Shown here: piece after piece, positions 53,689 through 63,131 of the stretch
Layout of the letters: each line of letters opens with the position of its first letter
How positions within the stretch are numbered: the stretch's first letter is position 1
DNA from: Flavobacteriales bacterium
GTDB taxonomy: Bacteria; Bacteroidota; Bacteroidia; Flavobacteriales_E; Vicingaceae
NCBI GenBank assembly: GCA_002706365.1
Contig: PALM01000040.1
Span: forward strand, 50,851-114,850
DNA: 64,000 bases
Reading direction: 5' to 3'
Notes under the pieces: model-generated
Told to the model about the DNA's origin: nothing
Seen by the model: only the letters and a program-made list of their open reading frames with translations
Database searches by the model: none
Made by a program: the position numbers and the translations under genes

Positions 53689-55001
53689 GGCTTATACTTC
53701 TTTCTATACTTGCGATAGAGCGCCTTCTGCGGATTATCCAAATCGATAAAACTTCCTTGAACCAGTGCAAAGAGCAATTCGTTGCTCATCATATCCAATG
53801 CATCGCCATTGGAGACAAAAAGACTGGCATCTTTACCAGCTTCTAAGCTACCAATGCGGTCGGTTACACCGAGAATTTCTGCAGTATTCAATGTGAGCAT
53901 TGATATAGCTACTTCAGCTTCTAAGCCATATGCAATTGCAGTACCTGCATAAAAAGGCAAATTCCTTGTACCCATTGCTTCCATGCTACCCGAGTTCTCG
54001 AGAGCCACTTTTAAGCCTTTTTTATGAAGCATAGCCGGCAATTTGAAAGGCATATGAATATCATCATCTTCATTCATTGGGAGCGAATGCACCCTTCTCA
54101 AGATCACAGGAATATTGCGATCCTTCAATAGTTCTGCCGCCAGCCAGCTTTCATAGCCTCCAACTAGAACCACTTTTATTTCAGGAAAAGCATCGAAAAA
54201 GTAGATGGCATCAGTGATCTCATTCAGTCGATCTGCATGCAGGTATACTCGCTGACTATCCAGAAACAATCCGCTCATGGCCTTCATGCGCAGATCCACA
54301 TCCAGATGATAGTCTTTCTTGGCATATGCTGCAGCCCGGTCGAAGAATTCCTTCAATTCTCTCAATTCTGCTTCGTATTCCTCTTGATTCTTTTTGCGCT
54401 TCTTCTCATCCGACCAGTCGCCCCAGCCTCTGATCCTAGGCCAATTCAAATGAATGCCATCATCAGATTTGATCACCGCATCTTCCCAATTCCATCCATC
54501 CAATTGGAATACCGATGAACTTCCACTAATTCTGCCACCTGTTGGAGAAACTTGTGCAAATAAAACTCCATTACTTCTCACCGTTGGAGTAATGCGTGAT
54601 TCGGTATTGTAGGCTGTGAGCGATCGTACATGCGGATTGAATTCACCCACATCATCGTAATCTCGACTGGCGCGAACGGCTCCAATCTCAACTAATCCCA
54701 AACGTGAGTTTGGTGCAATAAAACCGGGATACACATGCTTCTTATCGATGTGGATCACCGTATCGAATTGGGTGGAATCTACTCGCACGTCAAATGCTGC
54801 AAGCACATACTCCAGCTTCCCATCTCGAATCCCGATCGCCGATCTATCGATCACTTTTCCATTGCCAATATGAGCAATGCCATTGAGCAAAAGGATCGAT
54901 TGCTTCTGAGAATCAACCGGCACGGGAATCTGAGCTACTGCTGAAAGTGAGATCAAGCAGAGCAGAAGACTGAATATATTTCTATTGCTCAAGATCATCA
55001 C
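53685..55001 (-). CDS. Secreted amidohydrolase-family protein lacking the HxH metal site
   Basis: 438 residues with a signal peptide (IFSLLLCLISLSAVAQ). It has the beta-sandwich start and end of amidohydrolases (LLLNGIAHIGNGKVIDRSA; MLTLNTAEILGVTDRIGSLE and 'AGKDASLFVSNGDAL'). Where the metal-binding HxH is expected it reads VYPGFIAPNSRLGL, and no later metal His is obvious. It is probably a non-catalytic or altered member. It is encoded 20 bp overlapping with the end of a 1009-residue relative on the same strand, and the two may work as a pair, perhaps as subunits. Confidence 0.85.
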   Translation of the reverse strand: MMILSNRNIFSLLLCLISLSAVAQIPVPVDSQKQSILLLNGIAHIGNGKVIDRSAIGIRDGKLEYVLAAFDVRVDSTQFDTVIHIDKKHVYPGFIAPNSRLGLVEIGAVRASRDYDDVGEFNPHVRSLTAYNTESRITPTVRSNGVLFAQVSPTGGRISGSSSVFQLDGWNWEDAVIKSDDGIHLNWPRIRGWGDWSDEKKRKKNQEEYEAELRELKEFFDRAAAYAKKDYHLDVDLRMKAMSGLFLDSQRVYLHADRLNEITDAIYFFDAFPEIKVVLVGGYESWLAAELLKDRNIPVILRRVHSLPMNEDDDIHMPFKLPAMLHKKGLKVALENSGSMEAMGTRNLPFYAGTAIAYGLEAEVAISMLTLNTAEILGVTDRIGSLEAGKDASLFVSNGDALDMMSNELLFALVQGSFIDLDNPQKALYRKYRKKYKP

Positions 55002-58000
55002 AGTGATAGAGTTTTTGCTGTTTCTTCTTTACTTTTTGAGTCTGGGCTCCGGCTTGCTTAGCTGCCAACATAAGCTTGATCAATCGCTCACGCTCTCTCA
55101 AATTTCGTCTTGCCAATTCTTCACTTCGCTCAAGATCGAAATAGAGTATCCCATCAATATAAGTTTGCTCAGCTTTGGCATAGATAGAAAGTGGATTATC
55201 CGACCAGATCACGATATCGGCATCTTTACCCTCTTTTATGCTGCCCATGCGATCATCCAAATGCAACATTTTGGCTGGATTTAGGGTGACAAATTTCCAG
55301 GCTTCTTCCTGACTCACCCCTCCGTATTTCACAGCCTTCGCTGCTTCCTGATTCAATCTTCTTCCCATCTCTGCATCATCTGAATTGAATGCAGTAAGCA
55401 CCCCTTGTTCATGCATGATAGCTCCATTGTATGGGATTGCATCGTTTACCTCAAACTTGTAAGCCCACCAATCTGAGAAGGTGGATCCCGCGGCTCCATG
55501 CTCTCTCAACTTATCTGCTACTTTATAACCCTCGAGTATGTGTGTAAAGGTGTTTACTCTAAAGTCCATGGAATCAGCTATATGCATTAGCATATTGATC
55601 TCTGATTGTATGTAGGAATGACAAGTGATAAAACGCTGGCTATCCAGGATTTGAGCTAGGGCTTCTAATTCCAGATCCACTCTAGGACCGCTACTTTTCT
55701 TTTTGTCTCGATTGCTTTTTGCATTGTAGATCTGTGCTTCCTGTTTGTAGCCATTGGCTCTGTTGAAAGCATCGTAAAACACCTGTTCTACACCCATTCT
55801 AGTTTGTGGAAAGCGCACTGTATTTCTGTCGCCCCAATTCGACTGCTTCACATTCTCTCCCAGTGCAAACTTGATGAAGCCATCAGCATCTGCGATCTTC
55901 ATTTCTTCCGGACTCTTACCCCAGCGGAGCTTGATCAAGGCAGACTGTCCACCAATTGGATTTGCCGAACCATGCAATAGTTGTGATGCAGTTACACCAC
56001 CAGCTAGTTGTCGGTATATATTGATATCATCTGAATTCACCACATCGCCAATACGAACCTCTGCAGTAACAGCCTCTCCACTTTCATTCACTCCTCTGCT
56101 AATCGCAATATGTGAATGCTCATCTATGATCCCCGAAGTTAGATGCTTGCCTTTTAAGTCGATCTCTACCAGCTGATTCTTGATCAATGGGAACATGATA
56201 TCCAAATTGATCTTGTAATCCACCATTTTGATCTTCCCATCGTGGATCACCACATCATAGTTCTTCTTTATACCTTCTTCTTCATTGGTCCAAACCGTCG
56301 CATTTCTAAATACAATGCTCATTGGTTTATCCGGAATGCTATCCCAGCCATAGGCCATGTTTGGATAAAAGACTCTTGGCAGAGGCTGGGGCTCCTCACT
56401 TTTTGTACTGTCTTTTTCCTTCTCAGCTGTAGCTTTATTATCTCTGGCCTTGCGAATTGCCGCCCAATCTTGCCATTGCTCATTGATCAATGTCTTACCA
56501 CTCCAAATCCTGCTTTGATCATCGCTAATGCTTCCGCTAAGGCGATACAATGTAGTATCAATAGTGTAGTTGAGGCTAATTCGATTTCCATTGAGTTCAA
56601 GAGTGGCTTTACTCATCTCCTCGCCCTTCACACCAACTTTAGCAGAGTATTTACTCCCCTTTTTGCTGATCACCATATCGAACTGTCGCAAACGATCGAT
56701 ATTCAAATTATACTCGCCTTCAATCTCGATCTGATTGGCGTTGGTAATGCTGTATTCCTGGCCTCTAACCCAATTTGAAACAATTTGATTCTCTTTCTTG
56801 AAAAGGGAGTCAGTTGTGATCAAGAAGTTTGCTAGTTTGCCCTTTTCTAGGCTTCCGCTGATCTCGTCGATCTGCAACAACTTTGCTGCCTCAATAGTGA
56901 AGTGTTCTACTGCTCGCTCTCTGCTCAATCCTTTTTGGATGCTTCTCTCCACATTGGTAAAGAGTTCCTTCTCCGACTTCAGTCCATCAGATGTGAAGGC
57001 AAAGGGTACTTTCTCATTTTCGATCCAAACCGAATTGTAATCCGCCAACTCCCACTCTTTCATATCGGCTAATGATAAGGCCATGGCATCAAAGGGGTCA
57101 CTTACATCATAGGGCTTTGGATAGGTCAGAGGGACAAGTAGCGCTCCTCCATTCGCTTTGACCTCACTTAGTCGTTGATAGGCATTCCCATCGCCTTTGA
57201 TGATGAATTGCATATCAAATTCTTCGGCAATTTTCTGAGCTCTCAGAATTGACAATGTGCTTTGAGCATCTATGATCTTCGGAAGATCTGCATATTCATT
57301 TATCGCTTCAAGACTTTCATTGTAATCGATCTTGCTTTGATTCTCTGCATACCATTTGGCATCGTAATGCATTTGACGAATCAAGGCGATCATTCCCATT
57401 AGGGAAGATGGATATGTTTGTCGCGATGAGCCTTTGGAGAATGAATAATGCATTGCAGAATTGGCATTCAGTACTTGCAGATCAGCATCATCATTCAAGG
57501 CAAGCAATACCGACCTACCTCTCACTACACCATCCTTTTCAATTGCCGATACTAATCCGAAACCCATTTTTCGATACTTCTCAGCAGCCTTCTGATCATA
57601 GCTATACTTATCCAACGCCCTTTCTTCTGGATGAATCGTCTCATTGTAGTAGAAAGGACCTTTTTTGTTGCTTTCTAATTGGGGAGTTCTCGACTGACTT
57701 CTTTCTCTTTTACTGATGCCAAAATCGCTGTAGAGCTCAATGAATGATGGCCAAATGAATTTGCCCTTTAGATCGTAGCGGATAGCGTCTGAAGGAATTG
57801 AAAAACTTCCGCTCTTGCCAACAGCAATGATCACATCATCCTTGATCAGAAGTGTGGCGTCTTGCAGATAGTCGCCATTGTAAAAAATAGTGGCATGCTC
57901 AAAAGCCCTAACAACTTCCTGCTCATCACGAACACCATTGCTAGGCTTCCAGTCCTGTGCTAGCAGCACAGAAACATATAGGCTAAGGAAAAGTGAAAAG

Positions 58001-58011
58001 AATGATTTCAT
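54982..58011 (-). CDS. Secreted double amidohydrolase-family protein
   Basis: 1009 residues with a signal peptide (FFSLFLSLYVSVLLAQ). It contains two amidohydrolase-type regions. The first (about 40-430) has FIWPSFIELYSDFG where HxH should be and ends in DEISGSLEKGKLANFLI, so its metal site is lost. A beta-rich linker (about 435-560) precedes the second region (about 575-1000), which keeps SGIIDEHSHIAISRG (HxH), FITCHSYIQSE (His), THILEGYKVAD (His) and FNSDDAEMG (Asp). Family members act on amide, peptide or imide bonds in the periplasm or outside; no substrate can be named. It overlaps the next, also degenerate, family gene by 20 bp. Confidence 0.86.
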   Translation of the reverse strand: MKSFFSLFLSLYVSVLLAQDWKPSNGVRDEQEVVRAFEHATIFYNGDYLQDATLLIKDDVIIAVGKSGSFSIPSDAIRYDLKGKFIWPSFIELYSDFGISKRERSQSRTPQLESNKKGPFYYNETIHPEERALDKYSYDQKAAEKYRKMGFGLVSAIEKDGVVRGRSVLLALNDDADLQVLNANSAMHYSFSKGSSRQTYPSSLMGMIALIRQMHYDAKWYAENQSKIDYNESLEAINEYADLPKIIDAQSTLSILRAQKIAEEFDMQFIIKGDGNAYQRLSEVKANGGALLVPLTYPKPYDVSDPFDAMALSLADMKEWELADYNSVWIENEKVPFAFTSDGLKSEKELFTNVERSIQKGLSRERAVEHFTIEAAKLLQIDEISGSLEKGKLANFLITTDSLFKKENQIVSNWVRGQEYSITNANQIEIEGEYNLNIDRLRQFDMVISKKGSKYSAKVGVKGEEMSKATLELNGNRISLNYTIDTTLYRLSGSISDDQSRIWSGKTLINEQWQDWAAIRKARDNKATAEKEKDSTKSEEPQPLPRVFYPNMAYGWDSIPDKPMSIVFRNATVWTNEEEGIKKNYDVVIHDGKIKMVDYKINLDIMFPLIKNQLVEIDLKGKHLTSGIIDEHSHIAISRGVNESGEAVTAEVRIGDVVNSDDINIYRQLAGGVTASQLLHGSANPIGGQSALIKLRWGKSPEEMKIADADGFIKFALGENVKQSNWGDRNTVRFPQTRMGVEQVFYDAFNRANGYKQEAQIYNAKSNRDKKKSSGPRVDLELEALAQILDSQRFITCHSYIQSEINMLMHIADSMDFRVNTFTHILEGYKVADKLREHGAAGSTFSDWWAYKFEVNDAIPYNGAIMHEQGVLTAFNSDDAEMGRRLNQEAAKAVKYGGVSQEEAWKFVTLNPAKMLHLDDRMGSIKEGKDADIVIWSDNPLSIYAKAEQTYIDGILYFDLERSEELARRNLRERERLIKLMLAAKQAGAQTQKVKKKQQKLYHCDDLEQ

Positions 58012-58037
58012 TGAAAATAGGCTTCAAAAATAAGTAA

Positions 58038-58067
58038 TTCGCTTCATCGAGCTTTTATTTACTTTTG
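58038..58067 (+). promoter_or_regulatory. Promoter of the 4-TM protein gene
   Basis: TTCG (58038-58041), 18-bp spacer, TACTTTTG (58060-58067). The -7 box is perfect and -33 has one mismatch to TTTG. ATG at 58082. Confidence 0.52.
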
Positions 58068-58081
58068 TACAAAAGAAGCAT

Positions 58082-58531
58082 ATGTATACCGGACTCCTGC
58101 ACCTTCATAACTTACTTAGATACGTAATTGTTATCCTATTGATCCTAGCCGTGGTTAAATCCTTTATTGGGTGGTTTGGAAAAAAGGAATATACTGCTGC
58201 TGATAATAAGATTTCTCTTTTCTTATTGATCTCAGCTCATTTGCAACTTCTAATTGGACTAGCCTTATACTTTATTGGAGGCCATCACAACGCATGGCAA
58301 AATGTTGCTGAAACGATGAAAAGTGATGTAACTAGATTCTGGTCGGTAGAGCATATCGCTTCCATGATCATTGGTATTGCGATCATTACTTTAGGTAGGA
58401 TCATGGCAAAGAAAGGCAAGAGCGATAATGCAAAACATCGTAGACAAGCCATCTATTTCGTTTTAGCCATGGTATTGATCTTCTCTTCTATTCCTTGGCC
58501 ATTCTCGGCAGTTGCCAGACCTTGGTTTTAA
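58082..58531 (+). CDS. Four-helix membrane protein, cytochrome b-like layout
   Basis: 149 residues with four membrane helices (about 13-31, 45-65, 90-108, 124-142). Conserved-looking residues include paired histidines LHLHNLLRYV at the start of helix 1, ISAHLQLLIG in helix 2, SVEHIASMIIG in helix 3 and HRRQAIYFVL before helix 4. These could bind haem, and relatives in this phylum are sometimes labelled cytochrome B, but no functional proof exists. The C-terminus SSIPWPFSAVARPWF is distinctive. It is followed by hflX 64 bp later. Confidence 0.8.
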   Translation: MYTGLLHLHNLLRYVIVILLILAVVKSFIGWFGKKEYTAADNKISLFLLISAHLQLLIGLALYFIGGHHNAWQNVAETMKSDVTRFWSVEHIASMIIGIAIITLGRIMAKKGKSDNAKHRRQAIYFVLAMVLIFSSIPWPFSAVARPWF

Positions 58532-58595
58532 TTGAATTTTATATATTGAGAAGGAGCTTCACAACATTATTGATCTGTGAAGCATAAATGCGTGT

Positions 58596-59792
58596 ATGAA
58601 GAAACCCATTACAATAGGTAAAGAAGAAGTAGAAAAAGCAGTTTTAGTTGGAGTGATCCAGCAGCAGGAAACTGAAACCCAGGTAGAAGAATATCTGGAT
58701 GAATTGGCTTTTCTGGCTGAAACAGCCGGAGCAAAAGCGGTAAAACGATTCACCCAAAAAATGACCAATCCACACCCAAAAACCTTTGTGGGTAGTGGTA
58801 AGTTAGAAGAGATCATCGAATATGTGAAGAAGAACGATGTTTCACTGGTGATCTTCGATGATGAATTGAGCCCTTCTCAAACCAGAAACATCGAGAATTC
58901 ATTCAAGGATCTTAAAGTATTAGACAGGTCTAATCTTATCTTGGACATATTTGCTAGCAGAGCGAGAACTGCTGCTGCAAAGACACAGGTTGAGTTAGCT
59001 CAGTATGAATATCTCCTTCCTAGACTAACGCGCATGTGGACACACCTTTCTCGTCAGAAAGGGGGTATTGGTATGCGTGGTCCGGGTGAAACGGAGATCG
59101 AAACGGATAGACGGATCATTCGAGATAAGATCTCCTTGCTAAAAAAGCAATTGGAAAAGATCGACAAGCAAAAAGCAACTCAGCGTAAAGGCCGACAGCA
59201 AATGATCAGAGCTGCATTGGTAGGATACACCAATGTGGGGAAATCCACTTTGATGAACCTGCTTTCAAAGTCGGATGTATTTGCTGAGGATAAGCTCTTT
59301 GCTACCTTGGATACTACAGTAAGGAAGATCGTGGTAGGTAATCTGCCCTTCTTGCTTTCAGATACAGTAGGATTTATTCGCAAGCTTCCTCACCACTTGG
59401 TAGATTCTTTCAAATCAACGCTCGACGAGGTAAGAGAAGCCGATATTTTGCTTCATGTGGTGGATATCTCACATCCTCAATTTCAGGATCAGATCAATAC
59501 AGTAAATGAGACATTGAGTGATATGGGGGCTAGGGATAAACCTACCATTATGATCTTCAATAAGATCGATGCTTACAAAGAGGTGGAAAGGGATCCGGAT
59601 GATCTGATTGAAGATGAAAGTTTGCCGCCTACACTAGATGAGCTTAAGAAAACATATCTGGCCAAGGAAAATTATCCTTGCATCTTTATTTCAGCCCAGA
59701 AGAAGATCAATATAGAATCTTTGAGAGAGCTGCTTTACGAGCAGATCAGAGACCTACATCTGAAGATCTACCCTCACAGGATGCTTTACTAA
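58596..59792 (+). CDS. hflX: Ribosome-associated GTPase HflX
   Basis: 398 residues. The N-terminal HflX domain has LDELAFLAETAGAKAVKRFT, NPKTFVGSGK-like HPKTFVGSGKLEEI and DDELSPSQTRNIE. GGIGMRGPGETEIETDRRII is the glycine-rich linker. The G-domain has G1 GYTNVGKSTLMNLLS, G2 region ATLDTTVRKI, G3 DTVGFI and G4 NKIDA. HflX binds the 50S subunit and splits stalled ribosomes under stress. It converges with the ICMT-like gene 6 bp away. Confidence 0.95.
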   Translation: MKKPITIGKEEVEKAVLVGVIQQQETETQVEEYLDELAFLAETAGAKAVKRFTQKMTNPHPKTFVGSGKLEEIIEYVKKNDVSLVIFDDELSPSQTRNIENSFKDLKVLDRSNLILDIFASRARTAAAKTQVELAQYEYLLPRLTRMWTHLSRQKGGIGMRGPGETEIETDRRIIRDKISLLKKQLEKIDKQKATQRKGRQQMIRAALVGYTNVGKSTLMNLLSKSDVFAEDKLFATLDTTVRKIVVGNLPFLLSDTVGFIRKLPHHLVDSFKSTLDEVREADILLHVVDISHPQFQDQINTVNETLSDMGARDKPTIMIFNKIDAYKEVERDPDDLIEDESLPPTLDELKKTYLAKENYPCIFISAQKKINIESLRELLYEQIRDLHLKIYPHRMLY

Positions 59793-59798
59793 TTCCGA

Positions 59799-60548
59799 TT
59801 AGCGGTCTTCTTTGAGAAGCTTGGTAGTCTTTTGCAATAGCTTGATAATGATATACCAGCCAATAGAAGCTGCAAGAGCATAAGTGAAGAAGTTCATTTG
59901 TAGCTCAAATTCGCCTTCAATGAAGTAGTGAGCCAATTGCTTGAATATCCACATCACTAAGAAGAGATTGAGGATACCCGCTTTTTCCTGACGAATGATC
60001 TTCACAAGACTGTAGGAGTTTACGGGCTTGGTCCATTTACCCAAAGCAGGCCAGAATGCATTCACACCCATAGAATAGTCTTCATACTCCTTGCCGTATT
60101 TCTCGATCAAGAAAGTCTCTTCAGCATACATGATACGCTCATAGTATAGCCAATAAGCCAGGATGAAAGCCACAATGAACCAAAGATCCTGAGTGAGGGC
60201 AGCAATCCCAACCCAGATTAGGAAATTCCCAAGGTATAGAGGGTGGCGACACATAGAATAGAATCCGCTCTTGTTGACTGAGTCGGCAATTTGACCTTCA
60301 GAAGTATTCCTACCTGAAGTATTATCCGAAGAATAGCCAATGGCGATAAAGCGCACCAAGAAACCCGAAGCGGCCACAGCCACACAAAGCCATTCGTACC
60401 AAACCGTATCAAAGCCCAATGGCAATGAGCCATTCATGGCCTTTACCACATAAATGTATAGTCCGGGAAGAATACCAAGGATCGGTAGCCAAGATCGATT
60501 CTTAAATAGAAAGTCGCCCTGTGTTTTGAATTCGTGCTTTAATGCCAT
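59799..60548 (-). CDS. ICMT/PEMT-type methyltransferase family membrane protein
   Basis: 249 residues with about five to six membrane helices. The SAM-binding and active-site block of the isoprenylcysteine carboxyl methyltransferase/phospholipid methyltransferase superfamily is GFYSMCRHPLYLGNFLIWVG (RHPxYxG) followed by 'YYERIMYAEETFLIEKYG' and EYEDYSMGVNAFWP (E-E and YxxY..P features). Substrate unknown: prenylated proteins are unlikely in bacteria, so lipids or other membrane-bound acceptors are candidates. No operon partner. Confidence 0.85.
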   Translation of the reverse strand: MALKHEFKTQGDFLFKNRSWLPILGILPGLYIYVVKAMNGSLPLGFDTVWYEWLCVAVAASGFLVRFIAIGYSSDNTSGRNTSEGQIADSVNKSGFYSMCRHPLYLGNFLIWVGIAALTQDLWFIVAFILAYWLYYERIMYAEETFLIEKYGKEYEDYSMGVNAFWPALGKWTKPVNSYSLVKIIRQEKAGILNLFLVMWIFKQLAHYFIEGEFELQMNFFTYALAASIGWYIIIKLLQKTTKLLKEDR

Positions 60549-60620
60549 AATGGAATGTTGTAGGAAAATGCAAAAGTGGATTTAATATTTCTTAATTGCA
60601 AAAAGGAATTTAAGCTAGCT

Positions 60621-60654
60621 CACTGGGGACCACTGGGAAGTCACTGGGGACCAC
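60621..60654. repeat. Intergenic direct repeat, 13-bp unit with 21-bp period
   Basis: CACTGGGGACCAC at 60621-60633 and 60642-60654, with a partial copy (CCACTGGGAAG) between. It lies in the 133-bp gap between two minus-strand genes. Confidence 0.7.
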
Positions 60655-60681
60655 AGTTTCTACCTTGTGTATCTAAATTAG

Positions 60682-61170
60682 CTAAGAAACGATTTCAGAT
60701 CCCGAAATTCTATCGTAAATCGTCTCTTTTCCCCTAGACGAGATCATACTAACGATATAAGCTAGCACAATCAATTGAGGCAGGATCATAAGTACCCAAA
60801 CATAGATTGGCAAGTTCTCCGGATCTTCAGCCGCAAATAGCCAATGAATTCCTGTGTGGGCTATCTCCCAGGGCAATAGTTTAAAAAACGACCGCAAGAA
60901 ATAATTGGCCTTCTCGCCATCGGAACCTAGCACCCTAATCCCCATCAATCGCTTTCCCAAAGTAGCATGCCATTTACTTTTCTCGAATAGATATAGGTAA
61001 AGGAAGAAAGGAATAGTTAGCGTAAGCAAACCGATCAACTGCCCTTGTACCGGACCACTAACTTTTTCGTCCATGCCAAAATAAAGAGCCGCTTCCATTA
61101 CCAAATAAGCATAGAGGAGCAGAATGATGTTATCGATTAGGTAAGCGATTAATCTCTTTAGTAGTAACAT
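60682..61170 (-). CDS. RDD-family membrane protein
   Basis: 162 residues. It starts with LLKRLIAYLIDNIILLLYAY (the R..A..ID of RDD proteins), has two to three more helices, and contains KRLMGIRVLGSDGEKANYFL, the conserved loop of the family, then LRSFFKLLPWEI. RDD proteins are membrane proteins of unclear function, in some cases linked to ion transport. It precedes no obvious partner; the next gene upstream on the strand is the ABC exporter more than 130 bp away. Confidence 0.9.
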   Translation of the reverse strand: MLLLKRLIAYLIDNIILLLYAYLVMEAALYFGMDEKVSGPVQGQLIGLLTLTIPFFLYLYLFEKSKWHATLGKRLMGIRVLGSDGEKANYFLRSFFKLLPWEIAHTGIHWLFAAEDPENLPIYVWVLMILPQLIVLAYIVSMISSRGKETIYDRISGSEIVS

Positions 61171-61237
61171 GTTTTTGACAGATGAAAGAGCAAAGATTAA
61201 AGATAAAAGAATAAAGACAACGTATTCAAACCGCTCG

Positions 61238-61256
61238 CGCGGACATGCTGTCCGCG
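61238..61256. repeat. REP-like palindrome
   Basis: Arms CGCGGACA and TGTCCGCG around TGC, in the gap between the ABC exporter and RDD genes. The same hairpin core (with TGT loop) forms the terminator at 51450-51480. No T-run follows on the strand read by the flanking genes. Confidence 0.75.
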
Positions 61257-61306
61257 TGAACTCTTATTCGATACTAATTTCAGATTAAAAAAAACGTAGG
61301 CACCAC

Positions 61307-63127
61307 CTACGCAAACGCCTGAAGATCCGTCAGTTTCTTATAAACCCCCTCCTGAGCGATAAGTCCTTCGTGATTGCCTCTCTCTACGATCTTACCATCT
61401 TGCATAACGATGATCTCATCTGCATGTTGAATGGTTGAGAGTCGGTGAGCGATCACGATAGAGGTTCTATTCTCCATTAATTTATAGAGGGCATCCTGCA
61501 CTAATTTCTCCGATTCTGTATCCAAAGCTGAAGTAGCTTCATCTAAGATCATGATCGGCGGGTTCTTGAGCACTGCTCTTGCAATGCTGAGTCTCTGTCG
61601 TTGACCGCCACTCAGCTTGCCACCTCCATCGCCAATATTGGTATCATAGCCATTAGGCAATTGCTCGATGAATTCATGCGCATTGGCAATCTTCGCTGCC
61701 TCGATCACTGCTTCTCTGCTCACATTCTCTACTCCAAGAGCGATGTTATTCAGTACGGAATCATTGAAGAGGATCGACTGCTGAGAAACGATTCCCATTA
61801 AGCCCCTTAAGTCTTTGATCTTTAATTCACGGATGTCGTGACCGTCGATACTAATACTTCCTTCGATCGGATCGTAGAAGCGCGGAAGAAGATCAACCAA
61901 AGTCGATTTTCCACCACCCGATTGTCCGACCAATGCCACTGTCTTGCCCTTCTCGATCTTTAGATTGATATCACTTAAGACGATGGCATCCTCATAGGCA
62001 AACTTTACATTCTTTAATTCAATAGACTCATTGAAATCCTTTATTTCGCTGGCATTTGGCAATTCACTGATCTTTTCTTCAGCATTCAAGACCTTTTCAA
62101 TTCGCTCTGTAGATGCAGCTCCTTTTTGAATGTTGTAATAAGCTGTTGATAGAGATTTCGCAGGATTGAGCAATTGAGAGAACATGGCGATATAACCAAT
62201 GAATTCAGCACCACTGAAATCGACTTCCGGATTGATCACCATATTGCCACCGTACCAAACGAGAATTACCATTACCAAAGCACCCAAGAACTCGCTCAAC
62301 GGTGAAGCCAGATCGCGTTTGCGGAACATACGCAACATGGTATTCCTATAGATCTCATTGATCCCTCCAAACTTCTCATTGGACGAATCCTCAGCATTAA
62401 AAGCCTTGATGATCCTCAATCCGGTGAGGGTTTCTTCCACATTGGAAAGCAATTCTCCCATTCTGATCTGCAATTTGGAAGAGGTGCGCTTCAAGCTCTT
62501 TCCAATCCTTCCAATGATCAATCCACTCACGGGAAGAAGAATAAATGAGAATAAGGTAAGCTTCGCATTGATGGTGATCATAAAAACCAAGGAGAGTACA
62601 ATGGAAATTGGATCCCTGAAGATCATTTCCAAAGAGTTCATGATCGACCATTCGATCTCTTGCACATCACCTGTGATACGACTGATAATATCTCCCTTCT
62701 TCTCTTCAGAATAGAATGATAGTGGCAAGATCAAGATCTTTTTGAACACATTGCTGCGAATATCGCGTACTACTCCGGAACGAATGGAAGCCAAAAAGTA
62801 CTTTGCCAAATAGCGGAACACATTCTTTAAGAAAAAGAGAACGGCTACAGTAACACAGATGAAATACAAGGCGCCCTCTACTCCATTCGCCTCAATGTAA
62901 GGCGTCATTTTATAGGAGAACATATCCTGCACATAATCAGATGACATTTCAAATACCGGCTCTTCGGTCACTGGTTCAGCATCATCAAAAAGGATAGTGA
63001 GAAAGGGGATGAATGCCAAAATAGAAAGCAGGTGAAAGATCACATGCAGAATGTTGGAGAAAACACTTAAGAAGGCCAGTGTTTTATAGGGAACGATGTA
63101 TCGAACAATCTTAAGAAGGCTCCTCAT
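61307..63127 (-). CDS. MsbA-like ABC exporter (fused permease-ATPase)
   Basis: 606 residues. A type I exporter membrane domain with six helices (about 15-320) is followed by the nucleotide-binding domain: Walker A LVGQSGGGKSTLVDLLP, Q-loop MGIVSQQSILFNDSV, signature GKLSGGQRQRLSIARA, Walker B IMILDEATSALD and H-loop IVIAHRLSTIQHA. It acts as a homodimer to flip lipids or export lipid-linked or hydrophobic substrates. It overlaps no gene but lies 4 bp after the glycosyltransferase, which fits lipid A/LPS or glycolipid export. A drug exporter cannot be excluded. Confidence 0.93.
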   Translation of the reverse strand: MRSLLKIVRYIVPYKTLAFLSVFSNILHVIFHLLSILAFIPFLTILFDDAEPVTEEPVFEMSSDYVQDMFSYKMTPYIEANGVEGALYFICVTVAVLFFLKNVFRYLAKYFLASIRSGVVRDIRSNVFKKILILPLSFYSEEKKGDIISRITGDVQEIEWSIMNSLEMIFRDPISIVLSLVFMITINAKLTLFSFILLPVSGLIIGRIGKSLKRTSSKLQIRMGELLSNVEETLTGLRIIKAFNAEDSSNEKFGGINEIYRNTMLRMFRKRDLASPLSEFLGALVMVILVWYGGNMVINPEVDFSGAEFIGYIAMFSQLLNPAKSLSTAYYNIQKGAASTERIEKVLNAEEKISELPNASEIKDFNESIELKNVKFAYEDAIVLSDINLKIEKGKTVALVGQSGGGKSTLVDLLPRFYDPIEGSISIDGHDIRELKIKDLRGLMGIVSQQSILFNDSVLNNIALGVENVSREAVIEAAKIANAHEFIEQLPNGYDTNIGDGGGKLSGGQRQRLSIARAVLKNPPIMILDEATSALDTESEKLVQDALYKLMENRTSIVIAHRLSTIQHADEIIVMQDGKIVERGNHEGLIAQEGVYKKLTDLQAFA

Positions 63128-63131
63128 TGAC

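Noticed and set aside
54985..57716. Several plus-strand open frames within the large amidohydrolase genes
   Set aside because: Antisense shadows without starts, signals or family features; the minus-strand genes are long and conserved.
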